Assembly (NCBI RefSeq): GCF_000751075.1
Contig: NZ_CCMG01000015.1
Location: 1-64,000, forward strand
Length of the DNA: 64,000 bases
Reading direction: 5' to 3'
DNA from: Rickettsia tamurae
GTDB taxonomy: Bacteria > Pseudomonadota > Alphaproteobacteria > Rickettsiales > Rickettsiaceae
The translations under genes were made by a program, and so were the position numbers. Positions 30,133-40,659 of this stretch are shown here, in pieces (the stretch's first letter is position 1; the number at the start of each line of letters is the position of its first letter). The notes beneath the pieces were generated by a model. It worked only from the letters and a program-made list of their open reading frames with translations. It was not told the DNA's origin and did no database searches.

Positions 30133-31264
30133 ATGTTTCGTAAAATGCCACTTATTTTAATGGCTATTATCATAGCTATCATATTGTTAAACCCACTAAT
30201 GAGTTTAGAAGTAAAAAGGTTATTGTATTCAATAAGTCTATCTATTAAATCTATAATTGGATTATTTCTTCCTTTAATTATTTTTGGCTTACTTTTTAAA
30301 TCTGTTGTAATGCTAGCCAAAGGTGCAACACGTATAGTTTTCTTAATATTATTACTAGTATGTGGGTCTAATTTTTGTTCTACCTTCATAAGTCATTATG
30401 TAGGTATATACATATATCAATTCGATTTATCAATGATCTCTCCTATAGAAAATGATAGCTTAAAGCCTTTATGGTTACTTAATTTTCCTAATATTATTTC
30501 TAATGATAAAATCGTATTTAGTAGTATTATCTTAGGCTTTATTTCCTCAAAATTTTGTGCTGAAGTTGCAATTGGATTGGCTTTCAAGATAGAAGTATTT
30601 GTTGCAAAAATATTGCGATTGTTTATCTATGTAATTCCTTTATTTATAATGGGCTTTATCGTAAAACTACAGTTTGATGAAGTATTAGGTATAATTATTA
30701 AAGATTATATGTTTATTTTTGTGACAATCGCATTTGCTCAGTTTGGCTATATCTTTCTTGCTTATTTTATTTTAAGTAACTGTCGAGTTAAGGAATTCAT
30801 AGCTAGCCTTAGTAATATGATGCCAGCGTCTATAAGTGGATTTAGTGCAATGTCTAGTGTTGTAAGTTATGCCACTTAGTATAATAGGAGCGGAAAATAA
30901 TACAAATAATAAAGCACTCGCTCGTACCGTTGTACCAATAACAGTAAATATTCATCTTGTTGGCGATTGTTTCGCCATACCGATTTTGGCTCATGCCATA
31001 CTAAAGAGTTATGGATTAGCTGAACCTACTTTATTTAATTACCTTATTTTTACTTTTTATTTTGTATTGGCAAAATTTTCAGTAGCAGCCATACCAGGTG
31101 GCGGAATTATTGTAATGCTCCCTATACTTGAACAATATCTAGGTTTTAATACTAATATGATGTCGCTGATTACAGCTCTTTATATCTTGTTTGATCCTGT
31201 GATCACTTGTGCTAATGTTTTAGGAAATGGTGCTTTTGTTAAACTGATAGATAATATTATATAG
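30133..31264 (+). pseudogene. Dicarboxylate/amino acid:cation symporter (DAACS family), frameshifted
   Basis: Two frames overlapping by 11 bp (30133-30879 and 30869-31264) together make one DAACS/GltP-like transporter of about 377 residues. The 5' part has the first six membrane helices (GLFLPLIIFGLLFKSVVMLA) and ends in MPASISGFSAMSSVVSY. The 3' part resumes with MPLSIIGAENNT and NVNIHLVGDC-like VNIHLVGDCFAIP, then AIPGGGIIVMLPIL and FDPVITCANVLGNG. These regions (HP1 serine loop, TM7, HP2, TM8) bind substrate and cation in this family. A single indel near 30,868 separates them. It would have taken up glutamate or C4-dicarboxylates. A programmed frameshift is possible but no slippery heptamer is evident. 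Confidence 0.8.
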
Positions 31265-31612
31265 TGTAACTCAGAAAGCTTAATTTAAGCAAATTTGCAT
31301 GGATTAAGTCATGTTCCACCGTGAGCATTAATAAATATTTCAGCAATAGGATGAGGTTTCTTAAAATACTCTAGGTTCTTGCATGCGGAAAATTAAATTA
31401 TTTGTATTTTTAGATATTTTTGGGCAAAAATTAATAAGAACGCAAGAACCTAATATCTCTCTTTCTTTTAAAGTAATTGTTGAATTATCTATATTTGATA
31501 AATTAGATATTTGTGTCCCTTGAATTATTATTTTAATATTAATTAGATAATTGATTTAAAAGAGAAAAAGTATATAATCTTTGTGTGGAAAGTTATATAT
31601 TGGTAATAAAGT
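31265..31612. other. 348-bp intergenic region with a faint coding relic
   Basis: On the minus strand, codon-like sequence from about 31,560 to 31,384 reads QGTQISNLSNIDNSTITLKE, then REILGSCVLINF. In a shifted frame EYFKKPHPIAEIFINAHGGT ends at TGA 31309-31311. It looks like the decayed 3' part of an unknown gene. Nothing else stands out. Confidence 0.35.
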
Positions 31613-31798
31613 ATGATGTGGTTATTAATTGCGATTGGTTTAACCGTTGCGGTTCTTATTATAGGGGTAGTGTCGATGGCTATCGGAGGAAAGTTTAATA
31701 AGAAATTTAGTTCAAAGCTAATGACTTTAAGAGTTTTTTTTCAGGCAGTCGCCATATTTTTATTGATTATAATATATTTTTATAAAGTTAATTTATAA
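31613..31798 (+). CDS. Twin-transmembrane protein (HIG1-like), 61 aa
   Basis: This short protein has two membrane helices (about residues 3-27, LLIAIGLTVAVLIIGVVSMA, and 40-56, VFFQAVAIFLLIIIY). They are joined by a basic loop containing KFNKKFSSKLMTLRVFFQ. The layout, with S.KLM..RV at the loop, is that of the alphaproteobacterial twin-TM proteins related to the HIG1 domain, thought to associate with respiratory complexes. ATG at 31613. No operon partner lies on the same strand; iscX is convergent 27 bp downstream. Confidence 0.8.
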   Translation: MMWLLIAIGLTVAVLIIGVVSMAIGGKFNKKFSSKLMTLRVFFQAVAIFLLIIIYFYKVNL

Positions 31799-31825
31799 AT
31801 GCCTGAAAATAACTCAAAAAGCTAC

Positions 31826-32041
31826 TTAATCGATTTCTCTCATTTCTTCACGTAATTCTTCCCATTTGTCTAAAATTTCTTCTAATGTAACTTCTTCGAC
31901 TTTTTTTTCTTCATCTTCAAAGTCCTTTAAATCTCTAATCAGTTTCTCTAGCTTTAATAATGAAATTTTTTTTTCATTATACTGATCGCTACAATGTTCT
32001 TCGAGTTGTTCGGCAATTTCTTCAATATCACCCCAATGCAT
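31826..32041 (-). CDS. iscX: Fe-S cluster assembly protein IscX
   Basis: IscX is a small acidic protein that binds IscS and iron and modulates Fe-S assembly. The 71-residue product begins MHWGDIEEIAEQL, equivalent to the M-[KR]-W-x-D-x-x-x-I-A start of the family, followed by LLKLEKLIRDLKDFEDEEKK, which matches the L..WV.DL..FDD motif. It is very acidic at the C-terminus. A strong ribosome site (aggagga) lies 8 bp before ATG 32039-32041. It sits about 12 kb away from hscBA-fdx, unlike enteric genomes where iscX ends the isc operon. Confidence 0.8.
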   Translation of the reverse strand: MHWGDIEEIAEQLEEHCSDQYNEKKISLLKLEKLIRDLKDFEDEEKKVEEVTLEEILDKWEELREEMREID

Positions 32042-32248
32042 TACTATTCCTCCTTAATTTTATGCAAGCCTTATTTATTAACATGTTATCTGATATTTGC
32101 TATTATTTTTTACTAAATATTATTAATTCGACAAATTATTGCAAATAGGTGAGTTTATTATGCAACTATTGCTGGAATTAGGTAGGTTTGCTTTCTTTAC
32201 ATTTTGGTGATTTTATGGTATATTAAAATAAAATATTAAGATTTAATT

Positions 32249-32776
32249 ATGTCAATATTACCGATAGTAACGGCACCTGATGAAAGATTAAAGCAGAAAT
32301 CTCAGCCGGTTTTAGAGTTTACCGATCAAACACGAAAATTTATGGATGATATGCTTAAAACTATGTACCATGAAGACGGTGCAGGGCTTGCAGCAGTACA
32401 AGTAGGGGTATTGAAACGTATTTTAGTAATTGATATAAAAGATCATGATTCGGTAGAAAGACCAAAAGATTTGTATCCGCTTTTTATAGTGAATCCTGAA
32501 ATAATAGAAAAATCAGAAGGGCTAGTTACGGCTAACGAAGGTTGTATCTCATTACCGGAGCAACGTATTGAGGTGGCAAGACCGGAATCTATAAAGATTA
32601 GGTATTTAGACTATCATAATAAGCAACAAGAGCTTGAGGCAAATGATTGGCTTGCAAGAGTTATCCAGCATGAGTATGATCATTTAGAAGGTAAGCTTAT
32701 GATTGATTATTTAAGTAATTTGAAACGAGATGTAGTACTTCGTAAGCTTAAGAAACTCAAAAATAATATAGTGTGA
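32249..32776 (+). CDS. def: Peptide deformylase
   Basis: Def removes the formyl group from the N-terminal Met of new proteins. The 175-residue protein has all three motifs: [10 protein letters not shown] (motif 1), EGCISLP with the metal-binding Cys (motif 2), and QHEYDHLEG, the HExDH metal site (motif 3). Length is normal. Its stop codon overlaps the fmt GTG start by 4 bp (gtga), so the two formyl-Met genes are translationally coupled. Confidence 0.96.
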   Translation: MSILPIVTAPDERLKQKSQPVLEFTDQTRKFMDDMLKTMYHEDGAGLAAVQVGVLKRILVIDIKDHDSVERPKDLYPLFIVNPEIIEKSEGLVTANEGCISLPEQRIEVARPESIKIRYLDYHNKQQELEANDWLARVIQHEYDHLEGKLMIDYLSNLKRDVVLRKLKKLKNNIV

Positions 32777-33684
32777 AAGTAATCTTTATGGGAACGCCTG
32801 AATTCGCCGTTCCCGCTCTTAAAAAACTTATAACTCATCATGAAGTTAGAGCTGTTTTTACCCAGCAACCTAAAGCTAAGGGCAGAGGACTTAACTTAGC
32901 TAAATCTCCCATACATCAATTAGCATTTGAGCATCAAATTCCTGTTTATACTCCTTCTACTCTTCGTAATGATGAAATAATAAATCGAATTAATAAAGTT
33001 AATGCTGATATTATAGTTGTTATTGCATATGGTTTTATTGTGCCGAAAGCTATATTAGAAGCTAAAAAATACGGCTGTCTTAATATCCATCCATCCGATT
33101 TGCCTCGCCACAGAGGAGCGGCTCCTCTGCAGCATACTATTATAGAGGGCGACCGGAAAAGTAGCGTATGTATTATGCGTATGGATGCAGGGCTTGATAC
33201 GGGTGATATATTGATGAAAGAAGATTTTAATTTAGAAGAAAAAACAACATTGGAAGAATTGTATGATAAATGTGCAAATCTCGGAGCGGAGTTATTAATT
33301 AAAACACTCGCAAATATCGATAATATAGTACCGATAAAACAGTCAAGCGACGGTATTACGTATGCTCATAAACTAACAAAGGAAGAAGGAAAGATTAATT
33401 GGCATGAATCCGCATATAAAATAGATTGTAAAATAAGGGGGATGAATCCTTGGCCCGGAGCATATTTTAGTTATAATGATAAAATAATTAAAATCCTTGA
33501 AGCAGAATATTTAAATACGGATCATCACTTTACTTCCGGTACCGTTATTAGCGATAAGCTGGAAATAGCTTGTGGAAGTGGTATATTACGAGTGAAAAAA
33601 CTTCAGCAAGAGAGTAAAAAAGCTTTGAATATAGAAGAATTTTTACGTGGTACAAATATTTTAAAAGATACAATATTAAAATAA
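32773..33684 (+). CDS. fmt: Methionyl-tRNA formyltransferase
   Basis: Fmt adds the formyl group to initiator Met-tRNA using 10-formyl-THF. The 303-residue protein begins [19 protein letters not shown], has the folate-binding/catalytic [18 protein letters not shown] (with the catalytic Asn-His), the DTGDIL loop and the C-terminal tRNA-binding domain ([15 protein letters not shown]). The start is GTG 32773, overlapping def. The def-fmt pair is common in bacteria. In Rickettsia fmt is known to lie upstream of the unlinked 23S rRNA gene, as here. Confidence 0.96.
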   Translation: MKVIFMGTPEFAVPALKKLITHHEVRAVFTQQPKAKGRGLNLAKSPIHQLAFEHQIPVYTPSTLRNDEIINRINKVNADIIVVIAYGFIVPKAILEAKKYGCLNIHPSDLPRHRGAAPLQHTIIEGDRKSSVCIMRMDAGLDTGDILMKEDFNLEEKTTLEELYDKCANLGAELLIKTLANIDNIVPIKQSSDGITYAHKLTKEEGKINWHESAYKIDCKIRGMNPWPGAYFSYNDKIIKILEAEYLNTDHHFTSGTVISDKLEIACGSGILRVKKLQQESKKALNIEEFLRGTNILKDTILK

Positions 33685-33694
33685 GAGTATTATT

Positions 33695-34177
33695 ATGGGT
33701 AAAGATAAAAAAGAAGTTAGGTTTAATGATAATTTAGACGTTAAGGAGTTTACCTCAAAGCTTGAAAAGAATAGTGATATTTATTCTGTAAAAAGAAAAG
33801 TAATTAATATAGTAGATGATGAAGTAGAGGATCAAACTAAGCTACTTACGGAAACTCAATTTCTTGTGAAAAAAACTCCACACGGTAAAATATCTCAATA
33901 TGAAATTAGCGGCTTTATTAACAAAGCCGGCGAACGTATAAACGATCCAAAACAAATAAAAGAAATTTCAAAATTATACGCTCATGCCGAATTTGCTGAT
34001 TTACAGAAAAATGTTTTAGGTAAATTTGATAAGAACGGTAATTTAAGTATGACTAAAGATTTTGAAATTGATGAAAATCTAGTCTTTAGAAAAGACGGTA
34101 AATTATTGTTTGTTAAAACTCAAAGCGGTTTGATAAACAGAGAAGGAGAAATGAAAGCAGTAAATCATGTTTTATAA
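33695..34177 (+). CDS. Rickettsial hypothetical protein, possibly cut short by a nonsense codon
   Basis: This 160-residue hydrophilic protein of unknown function begins MGKDKKEVRFNDNLDVKEF. It contains ISQYEISGFINKAGERINDP and LGKFDKNGNLSMTKDFEIDE, suggesting two short repeats of a beta-rich fold (FxNKxG / FDKNG). After TAA 34175-34177 the same frame stays open for 36 more codons (KGRFFFEDLGGKVDTKLGTA then SLNKKLAKPTYKKRLK) to TAA 34286-34288. That tail looks protein-like and basic, so a longer ancestral gene may have gained a nonsense codon. It is only 10 bp after fmt, so probably co-transcribed. Confidence 0.6.
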   Translation: MGKDKKEVRFNDNLDVKEFTSKLEKNSDIYSVKRKVINIVDDEVEDQTKLLTETQFLVKKTPHGKISQYEISGFINKAGERINDPKQIKEISKLYAHAEFADLQKNVLGKFDKNGNLSMTKDFEIDENLVFRKDGKLLFVKTQSGLINREGEMKAVNHVL

Positions 34178-34338
34178 AAAGGCAGGTTCTTTTTTGAAGA
34201 TTTAGGCGGTAAGGTAGATACAAAATTAGGGACCGCAAGTCTAAACAAAAAGCTGGCAAAGCCTACTTATAAAAAGAGGTTAAAATAACTTTAAGCTCCT
34301 TCATGAAAAATAAAATTAAAATTATTTGAAATTAGTGT

Positions 34339-34367
34339 TTGACAAGCTTTAAAAATATAGATATAAA
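34339..34367 (+). promoter_or_regulatory. Promoter of the 23S-5S rRNA unit
   Basis: TTGACA at 34339-34344 and TATAAA at 34362-34367 are separated by exactly 17 bp, near-consensus as expected for an rRNA promoter. It lies about 165 bp before the mature 23S 5' end. Confidence 0.8.
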
Positions 34368-34375
34368 ATCACCAC

Positions 34376-34413
34376 ACAAAGTTTGAAACGTAAAACTTTG
34401 TAGCTGTTTAAAA
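34376..34413 (+). promoter_or_regulatory. nut-like antitermination site in the 23S leader
   Basis: A perfect 9-bp hairpin (acaaagttt 34376-34384 / aaactttgt 34393-34401) is followed by agctgtttaaaa (34402-34413), which resembles boxA (TGCTCTTTAACA). This would suit rRNA antitermination in a 23S unit that has lost its upstream 16S gene. Confidence 0.4.
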
Positions 34414-34531
34414 AGTTGATAAAGCTAAAAACTAAATACACCGCGATAATAAAAATTTATATCGTGAGTAGATACTGAAAATAATTGTGAAATTAATTCT
34501 GTATGCATCGTGTAATCTCAAGTTAAAAGCG

Positions 34532-37293
<2,762 letters not shown>

Positions 37294-37410
37294 GCTGTGA
37301 GATTACATATATGCATATAGTGTTAATTCTATAAAAATGTAGTATCAACTCACAAAGTTATCAGGTTAAATTAGCTTTATCAATGAATAAAAATGTTGTT
37401 GCATGACCAA

Positions 37411-37445
37411 TGTCATACCGTGGCTTGACCACGGTATCCAGTAAA
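37411..37445. repeat. Half R2 element between 23S and 5S
   Basis: Only the left half (tgtcataccgtggcttgacc and acggtatcc) is present; it still forms the short gtgg-cttga-ccac hairpin. It lies in the transcribed spacer. Confidence 0.65.
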
Positions 37446-37569
37446 AATTATTTTGCTGAGTATCGTAGTAAAAGTTAAGATATGATGTTAAGACTTTTTT
37501 TGAGTCGTGCAATAACATTAACAGCAAACTATAATACAAATCTATCTTTTTAAAAGTTTGTATTGCTAG

Positions 37570-37684
37570 CTTGGTGGTTATAGCATGAGTGAAACACACG
37601 ATCCCATCCCGAACTCGAACGTGAAACCTCATAGCGCTAATGGTACTATGTTATAAGGCATGGGAGAGTAGGTCGCTGCCAAGC
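37570..37684 (+). rRNA. rrf: 5S ribosomal RNA
   Basis: The terminal stem cttggtgg...ccaag closes the molecule, and the conserved gatcccatcccgaactc loop and tgggagagtagg segment are present. The length of about 115 nt and the position about 280 bp after 23S fit a single 23S-5S transcript. Confidence 0.95.
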
Positions 37685-37721
37685 TTGCAATGCAAATTTT
37701 TAATTATCTTTCTTTTTCTTT

Positions 37722-38740
37722 ATGAGGTATTTTACATTCATAATTTTTACCTTTCTCTATATTAGTAATGCTTACGCATTAAAGAATAAACATCAATTTA
37801 TTTCCATAGATCGCTAAAGTCTAACATAGAAATTAAAAAGCTATTTAAAGAAATTATTTTAGAGTTACCAAACGGCATAGTAATTAATGAAGGTGGAATT
37901 TTAACTCAAGAAGGTTATATTCTACAAGATACTCAAACAAGCTTAGGTGATCAACATCGTTTATTAAATAAAAAACGAGATATTAATACAGAAAATCCTT
38001 TATATTTATATTTTAATGGAAAATTAGCAGTAATTTCATCTTCTGGTTCTGAAAATTGGTATCATTGGCTGCTACAAATTTTGCCTAGATTAATTATATT
38101 AAAAGAATCAGATCTTGAATATGACCGTATCTATATTAATAATTTAAAATATTCATGGCAAATTAAGTCATTAGAAATAGTATTAAATTATTTAGATATA
38201 TCGGAAGATAAGCTTTTTGTAGTAAATAGTGACTGTATAATTCAAGCTACTAGACTAATTGTTTCATCTGTACCGTTTATTCCGGTAAAAGGTACGCCTT
38301 TGCCTTTATGCTTAAAAAAAGATTTAAGAAATATTTTTATTAAAGATAATAGTAAAGCATACAATAAAATATATATTTCTCGTAAATCTTCTACCCGAAA
38401 AATAGTTAATGAAGAGGAATTAATAGAAAAAATTGAGAGACTCGGTTTTAAGGTAATATATCTAGAGCTATCCTCCCCGTATGAACAGGCCCAGCTTTTT
38501 AATAAAGCAAAAATAATAGTTGGACCGCACGGATCAGGATTTGCTAACCTTATTTTTGCGGCTCCAAAATGCAAAGTAGTAGAAATTGATCACGGTACAA
38601 CTCCCTCTAGAAGTTTTTATAAAAGAATGGCAAATTATATGTCATGCGATTATTATCCTTTTTATGTAGATCAGACAACAGAAGAGCATTTAGAAGACGA
38701 TATAAAGGTCAATATTGATAAATTTATTAAGTTTTCTTAG
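37722..38740 (+). pseudogene. GT61-type (DUF563) glycosyltransferase, one frameshift
   Basis: ATG 37722 starts a 31-codon frame with a signal-peptide-like N-terminus (MRYFTFIIFTFLYISNAYA) that stops at 37815-37817. The body continues in another frame that is open from about 37,780 to 38,740. It includes SGSENWYHWLLQILPRLIIL, IYISRKSSTRKIVNEEELIE, GFKVIYLELSSPYEQAQLF, KAKIIVGPHGSGFANLIFA and KVVEIDHG, the hallmark order of DUF563/GT61 glycosyltransferases (SR...R.I.NE, EQ, GPHGSG.AN). About 330 residues in all. A single indel near 37,810 separates signal and body, so it is probably inactive, unless internal initiation makes a cytoplasmic form. Confidence 0.75.
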
Positions 38741-38791
38741 AGGTCATCTGTAAACAATAATTAGTATTCATATTTCAACCTCTTAAGGAAG

Positions 38792-39970
38792 TTAATTCTT
38801 AAAATCATTATTTAATAAATAAGATTCGCTATTCATTTCATTTAGTCTTGAAATAGTGCGTTTAAATTCTGCGGCTCGTGCTGAACCTTGATATATTTTA
38901 TTTGGGTTATCTTCTAAGCTCATAAATAAGAGTATTTTATAGAAATAGGCATTATCGATAAAGTTGATAAATCTAACGGCTGTATTTGTATCGTTAGCAT
39001 CGATAGTATGAACGTTCCCCACTATAATAACGTTGAAATTTTGGCAAATATTAACATAATCGATATAGCTTAAGTCTCTTGCAAATAATTCATTATAATC
39101 TGTTACTAATATTCTTTTATGCACTTTTTGAAACGATATTTCTCTACCTAGAACCTGTATATTTTGAGAAACAAGATTATTATCACTAATCTCCGTGATA
39201 ATTTTTTCAAGTTTGTTTTGGTTTTCTAAAGTTAAGGGATAAATTATCCTTTCTCCTTTAACTCCTAACGCTTTATCAAATCGATAATCATGGTGATTAT
39301 CTAGATATTTAACATAAAATGTATTATTGATTATCTTTATAAAAGGTAAGAAAGATTCTCGTTGTAACCCGTCTTTGTAAAGATTATTGGGACTCGTGTT
39401 AGAGGTTATAAAAATAAAAATATTTTGCTTTATTAATTCATCAAATAATCTACCGATTATCATTGCATCTGTAATGTCTTTAATTTCAAACTCATCTATA
39501 CATAACGCTTTAGTTTGTTTAGCATAGTTTTTAGCAATTTTAGGAATGATATCTTTCTGATTTTCTGTTTGTAATTTATGCATAGATTTATGAATTTCCT
39601 GCATAAAGTTCTGATAGTGTATTATTATTTTAGGTGTGGTTAATTCTTCAAAAAAAGAATTCATGAGCATAGTTTTACCGCTGCCCACCGGACCGTATAA
39701 ATAAATTCCGCTTTTTAAATTATTTTGGTTAAAGAATTTAAATAAACTTTTTGGCTTATTAAGTTCTGTTGCCAGTTGTTTTAATTCTTCTAGTAAAGCA
39801 GCTTGTTTTGCATCTAGTACAATATATTTCAGAAAGCTTGATACAAGCGAATTTTGCAGGTCTCGTCTGTGCTCACGTAGTTTTCTACGCTGCGCAGAAT
39901 CGCCTTTAAATTCATCTTGTCTAAAGCTTTCTGAAATATATTGTATTAATGAAGTAGAGGATTTTATCAT
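38792..39970 (-). CDS. zapE: AFG1/ZapE-type cell-division ATPase with an in-frame palindromic insertion
   Basis: This AAA+-like ATPase has Walker A GPVGSGKTMLMNSFF (about residues 93-107), Walker B LCIDEFEIKD, sensor-like FITSNTSPNNLYKDGLQR, and the late IDYVNICQNFNVIIVGNVH segment. ZapE acts at the FtsZ ring in proteobacteria and AFG1 in mitochondria. Near the N-terminus residues about 10-50 (ESFRQDEFKGDSAQRRKLRE then HRRDLQNSLVSSFLKYIV) come from a palindromic element (39820-39943) inserted without breaking the frame. EFKGD followed by a basic run is the peptide typical of coding RPEs. The 392-residue length exceeds the usual 360-370 accordingly. ATG 39968-39970. Confidence 0.9.
   Translation of the reverse strand: MIKSSTSLIQYISESFRQDEFKGDSAQRRKLREHRRDLQNSLVSSFLKYIVLDAKQAALLEELKQLATELNKPKSLFKFFNQNNLKSGIYLYGPVGSGKTMLMNSFFEELTTPKIIIHYQNFMQEIHKSMHKLQTENQKDIIPKIAKNYAKQTKALCIDEFEIKDITDAMIIGRLFDELIKQNIFIFITSNTSPNNLYKDGLQRESFLPFIKIINNTFYVKYLDNHHDYRFDKALGVKGERIIYPLTLENQNKLEKIITEISDNNLVSQNIQVLGREISFQKVHKRILVTDYNELFARDLSYIDYVNICQNFNVIIVGNVHTIDANDTNTAVRFINFIDNAYFYKILLFMSLEDNPNKIYQGSARAAEFKRTISRLNEMNSESYLLNNDFKN
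39820..39943. repeat. Palindromic (RPE-type) element in frame inside zapE
   Basis: Perfect 20-bp inverted arms lie at 39820-39839 and 39924-39943 (ending ...tttcagaaagctt / aagctttctgaaa...). The 84-bp middle adds further dyads (gtagttttctac). It adds about 41 codons to the host gene. Confidence 0.85.
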
Positions 39971-40368
39971 CCAAAATATTTTTTATCTAATTTATTATAT
40001 GTTTTTTCTAAAATCGGTAGGTATAATTTAATATTTTCAAAAACTCGTTTTGCATCTTCATATTTATAAACATGAGAAGTATTATTGCAATCATCAAGCA
40101 TTCCAAGCCACATTTTTTCATCATCAATCATACTAAATTGAGAAGCTTTACTTAGAACATCTTTTGGAGTAGTACTATCAATTTTTTCATGGGTTAGTAT
40201 TTTCTCTAGTACTTTCCAAAATAGTTCTATTACGAATTCAAATCGCTGAATAGCAGCATCTAAAAGAACAGGATCTTTATCTACTTTAGTTCTTTCTATA
40301 ACCTCGTGTAAGCGTTGTATAGCTTGTCCTAGTGTTTTAAAATAATCTTGCCACAATATTTTTTCCAT
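39967..40368 (-). CDS. HEPN-like nucleotidyltransferase partner (HI0074 family)
   Basis: This 133-residue all-helical protein is of the HI0074/HEPN-like type that pairs with minimal nucleotidyltransferases in type VII toxin-antitoxin modules. Features are DAAIQRFEFVIELFWKVLEK, PKDVLSKASQFSMIDDEKMW, and NNTSHVYKYEDAKRVFENI, the last holding the family's (N)xxSHxY motif. I chose ATG 40366-40368 with an excellent ribosome site (ggagaag, 8 bp). The frame stays open upstream only because it runs into the decayed partner gene. Its 3' end overlaps zapE by 4 bp. Confidence 0.75.
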   Translation of the reverse strand: MEKILWQDYFKTLGQAIQRLHEVIERTKVDKDPVLLDAAIQRFEFVIELFWKVLEKILTHEKIDSTTPKDVLSKASQFSMIDDEKMWLGMLDDCNNTSHVYKYEDAKRVFENIKLYLPILEKTYNKLDKKYFG

Positions 40369-40659
40369 TAGAGCTTCTCCTTTTTTATAAAGAATTTTTT
40401 TAAAATTAATGATATTTTGTTTAAATTTATCATCATCATTTAATGTATCAAATCGTACACAAAAGTGTATCTGCATCATATATTATTTCTAAAACTTGCT
40501 GCCAATCATCTTCATTTGCATTAGGGCAGAGGATGGCGATATCAATATCAGAACGTTCACGATTATCACCGCGCCCGCGTGACCCAAAAAGCCAAACTTC
40601 TTCTATAAAGGGTATTTAGTAAGATTTGTTAAAAAGGAATATTCTATTATACTATTCAT
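40369..40659 (-). pseudogene. Minimal nucleotidyltransferase (MNT family) pseudogene
   Basis: ATG 40657-40659 overlaps the queA stop (atga) and begins MNSIIEYSFLTNLTKYP. After a shift near 40,606 the frame reads VWLFGSRGRGDNRERSDIDI, the GSxxxG...SDxD catalytic signature of MNT nucleotidyltransferases. A second shift near 40,460 separates DADTLLCTI from VRFDTLNDDDKFKQNII and LYKKGEAL. Its natural stop would overlap the ATG of the HEPN-like partner. Two indels make it inactive, while the partner frame remains intact. Confidence 0.78.

Noticed and set aside
30868-30879. Programmed ribosomal frameshift in the symporter
   Set aside because: No slippery heptamer or clear downstream pseudoknot was seen; a simple indel is more likely.
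34289-34531. 16S rRNA or spacer tRNA upstream of 23S
   Set aside because: The leader is too short and has no tRNA-like cloverleaf; rickettsial 16S is unlinked.
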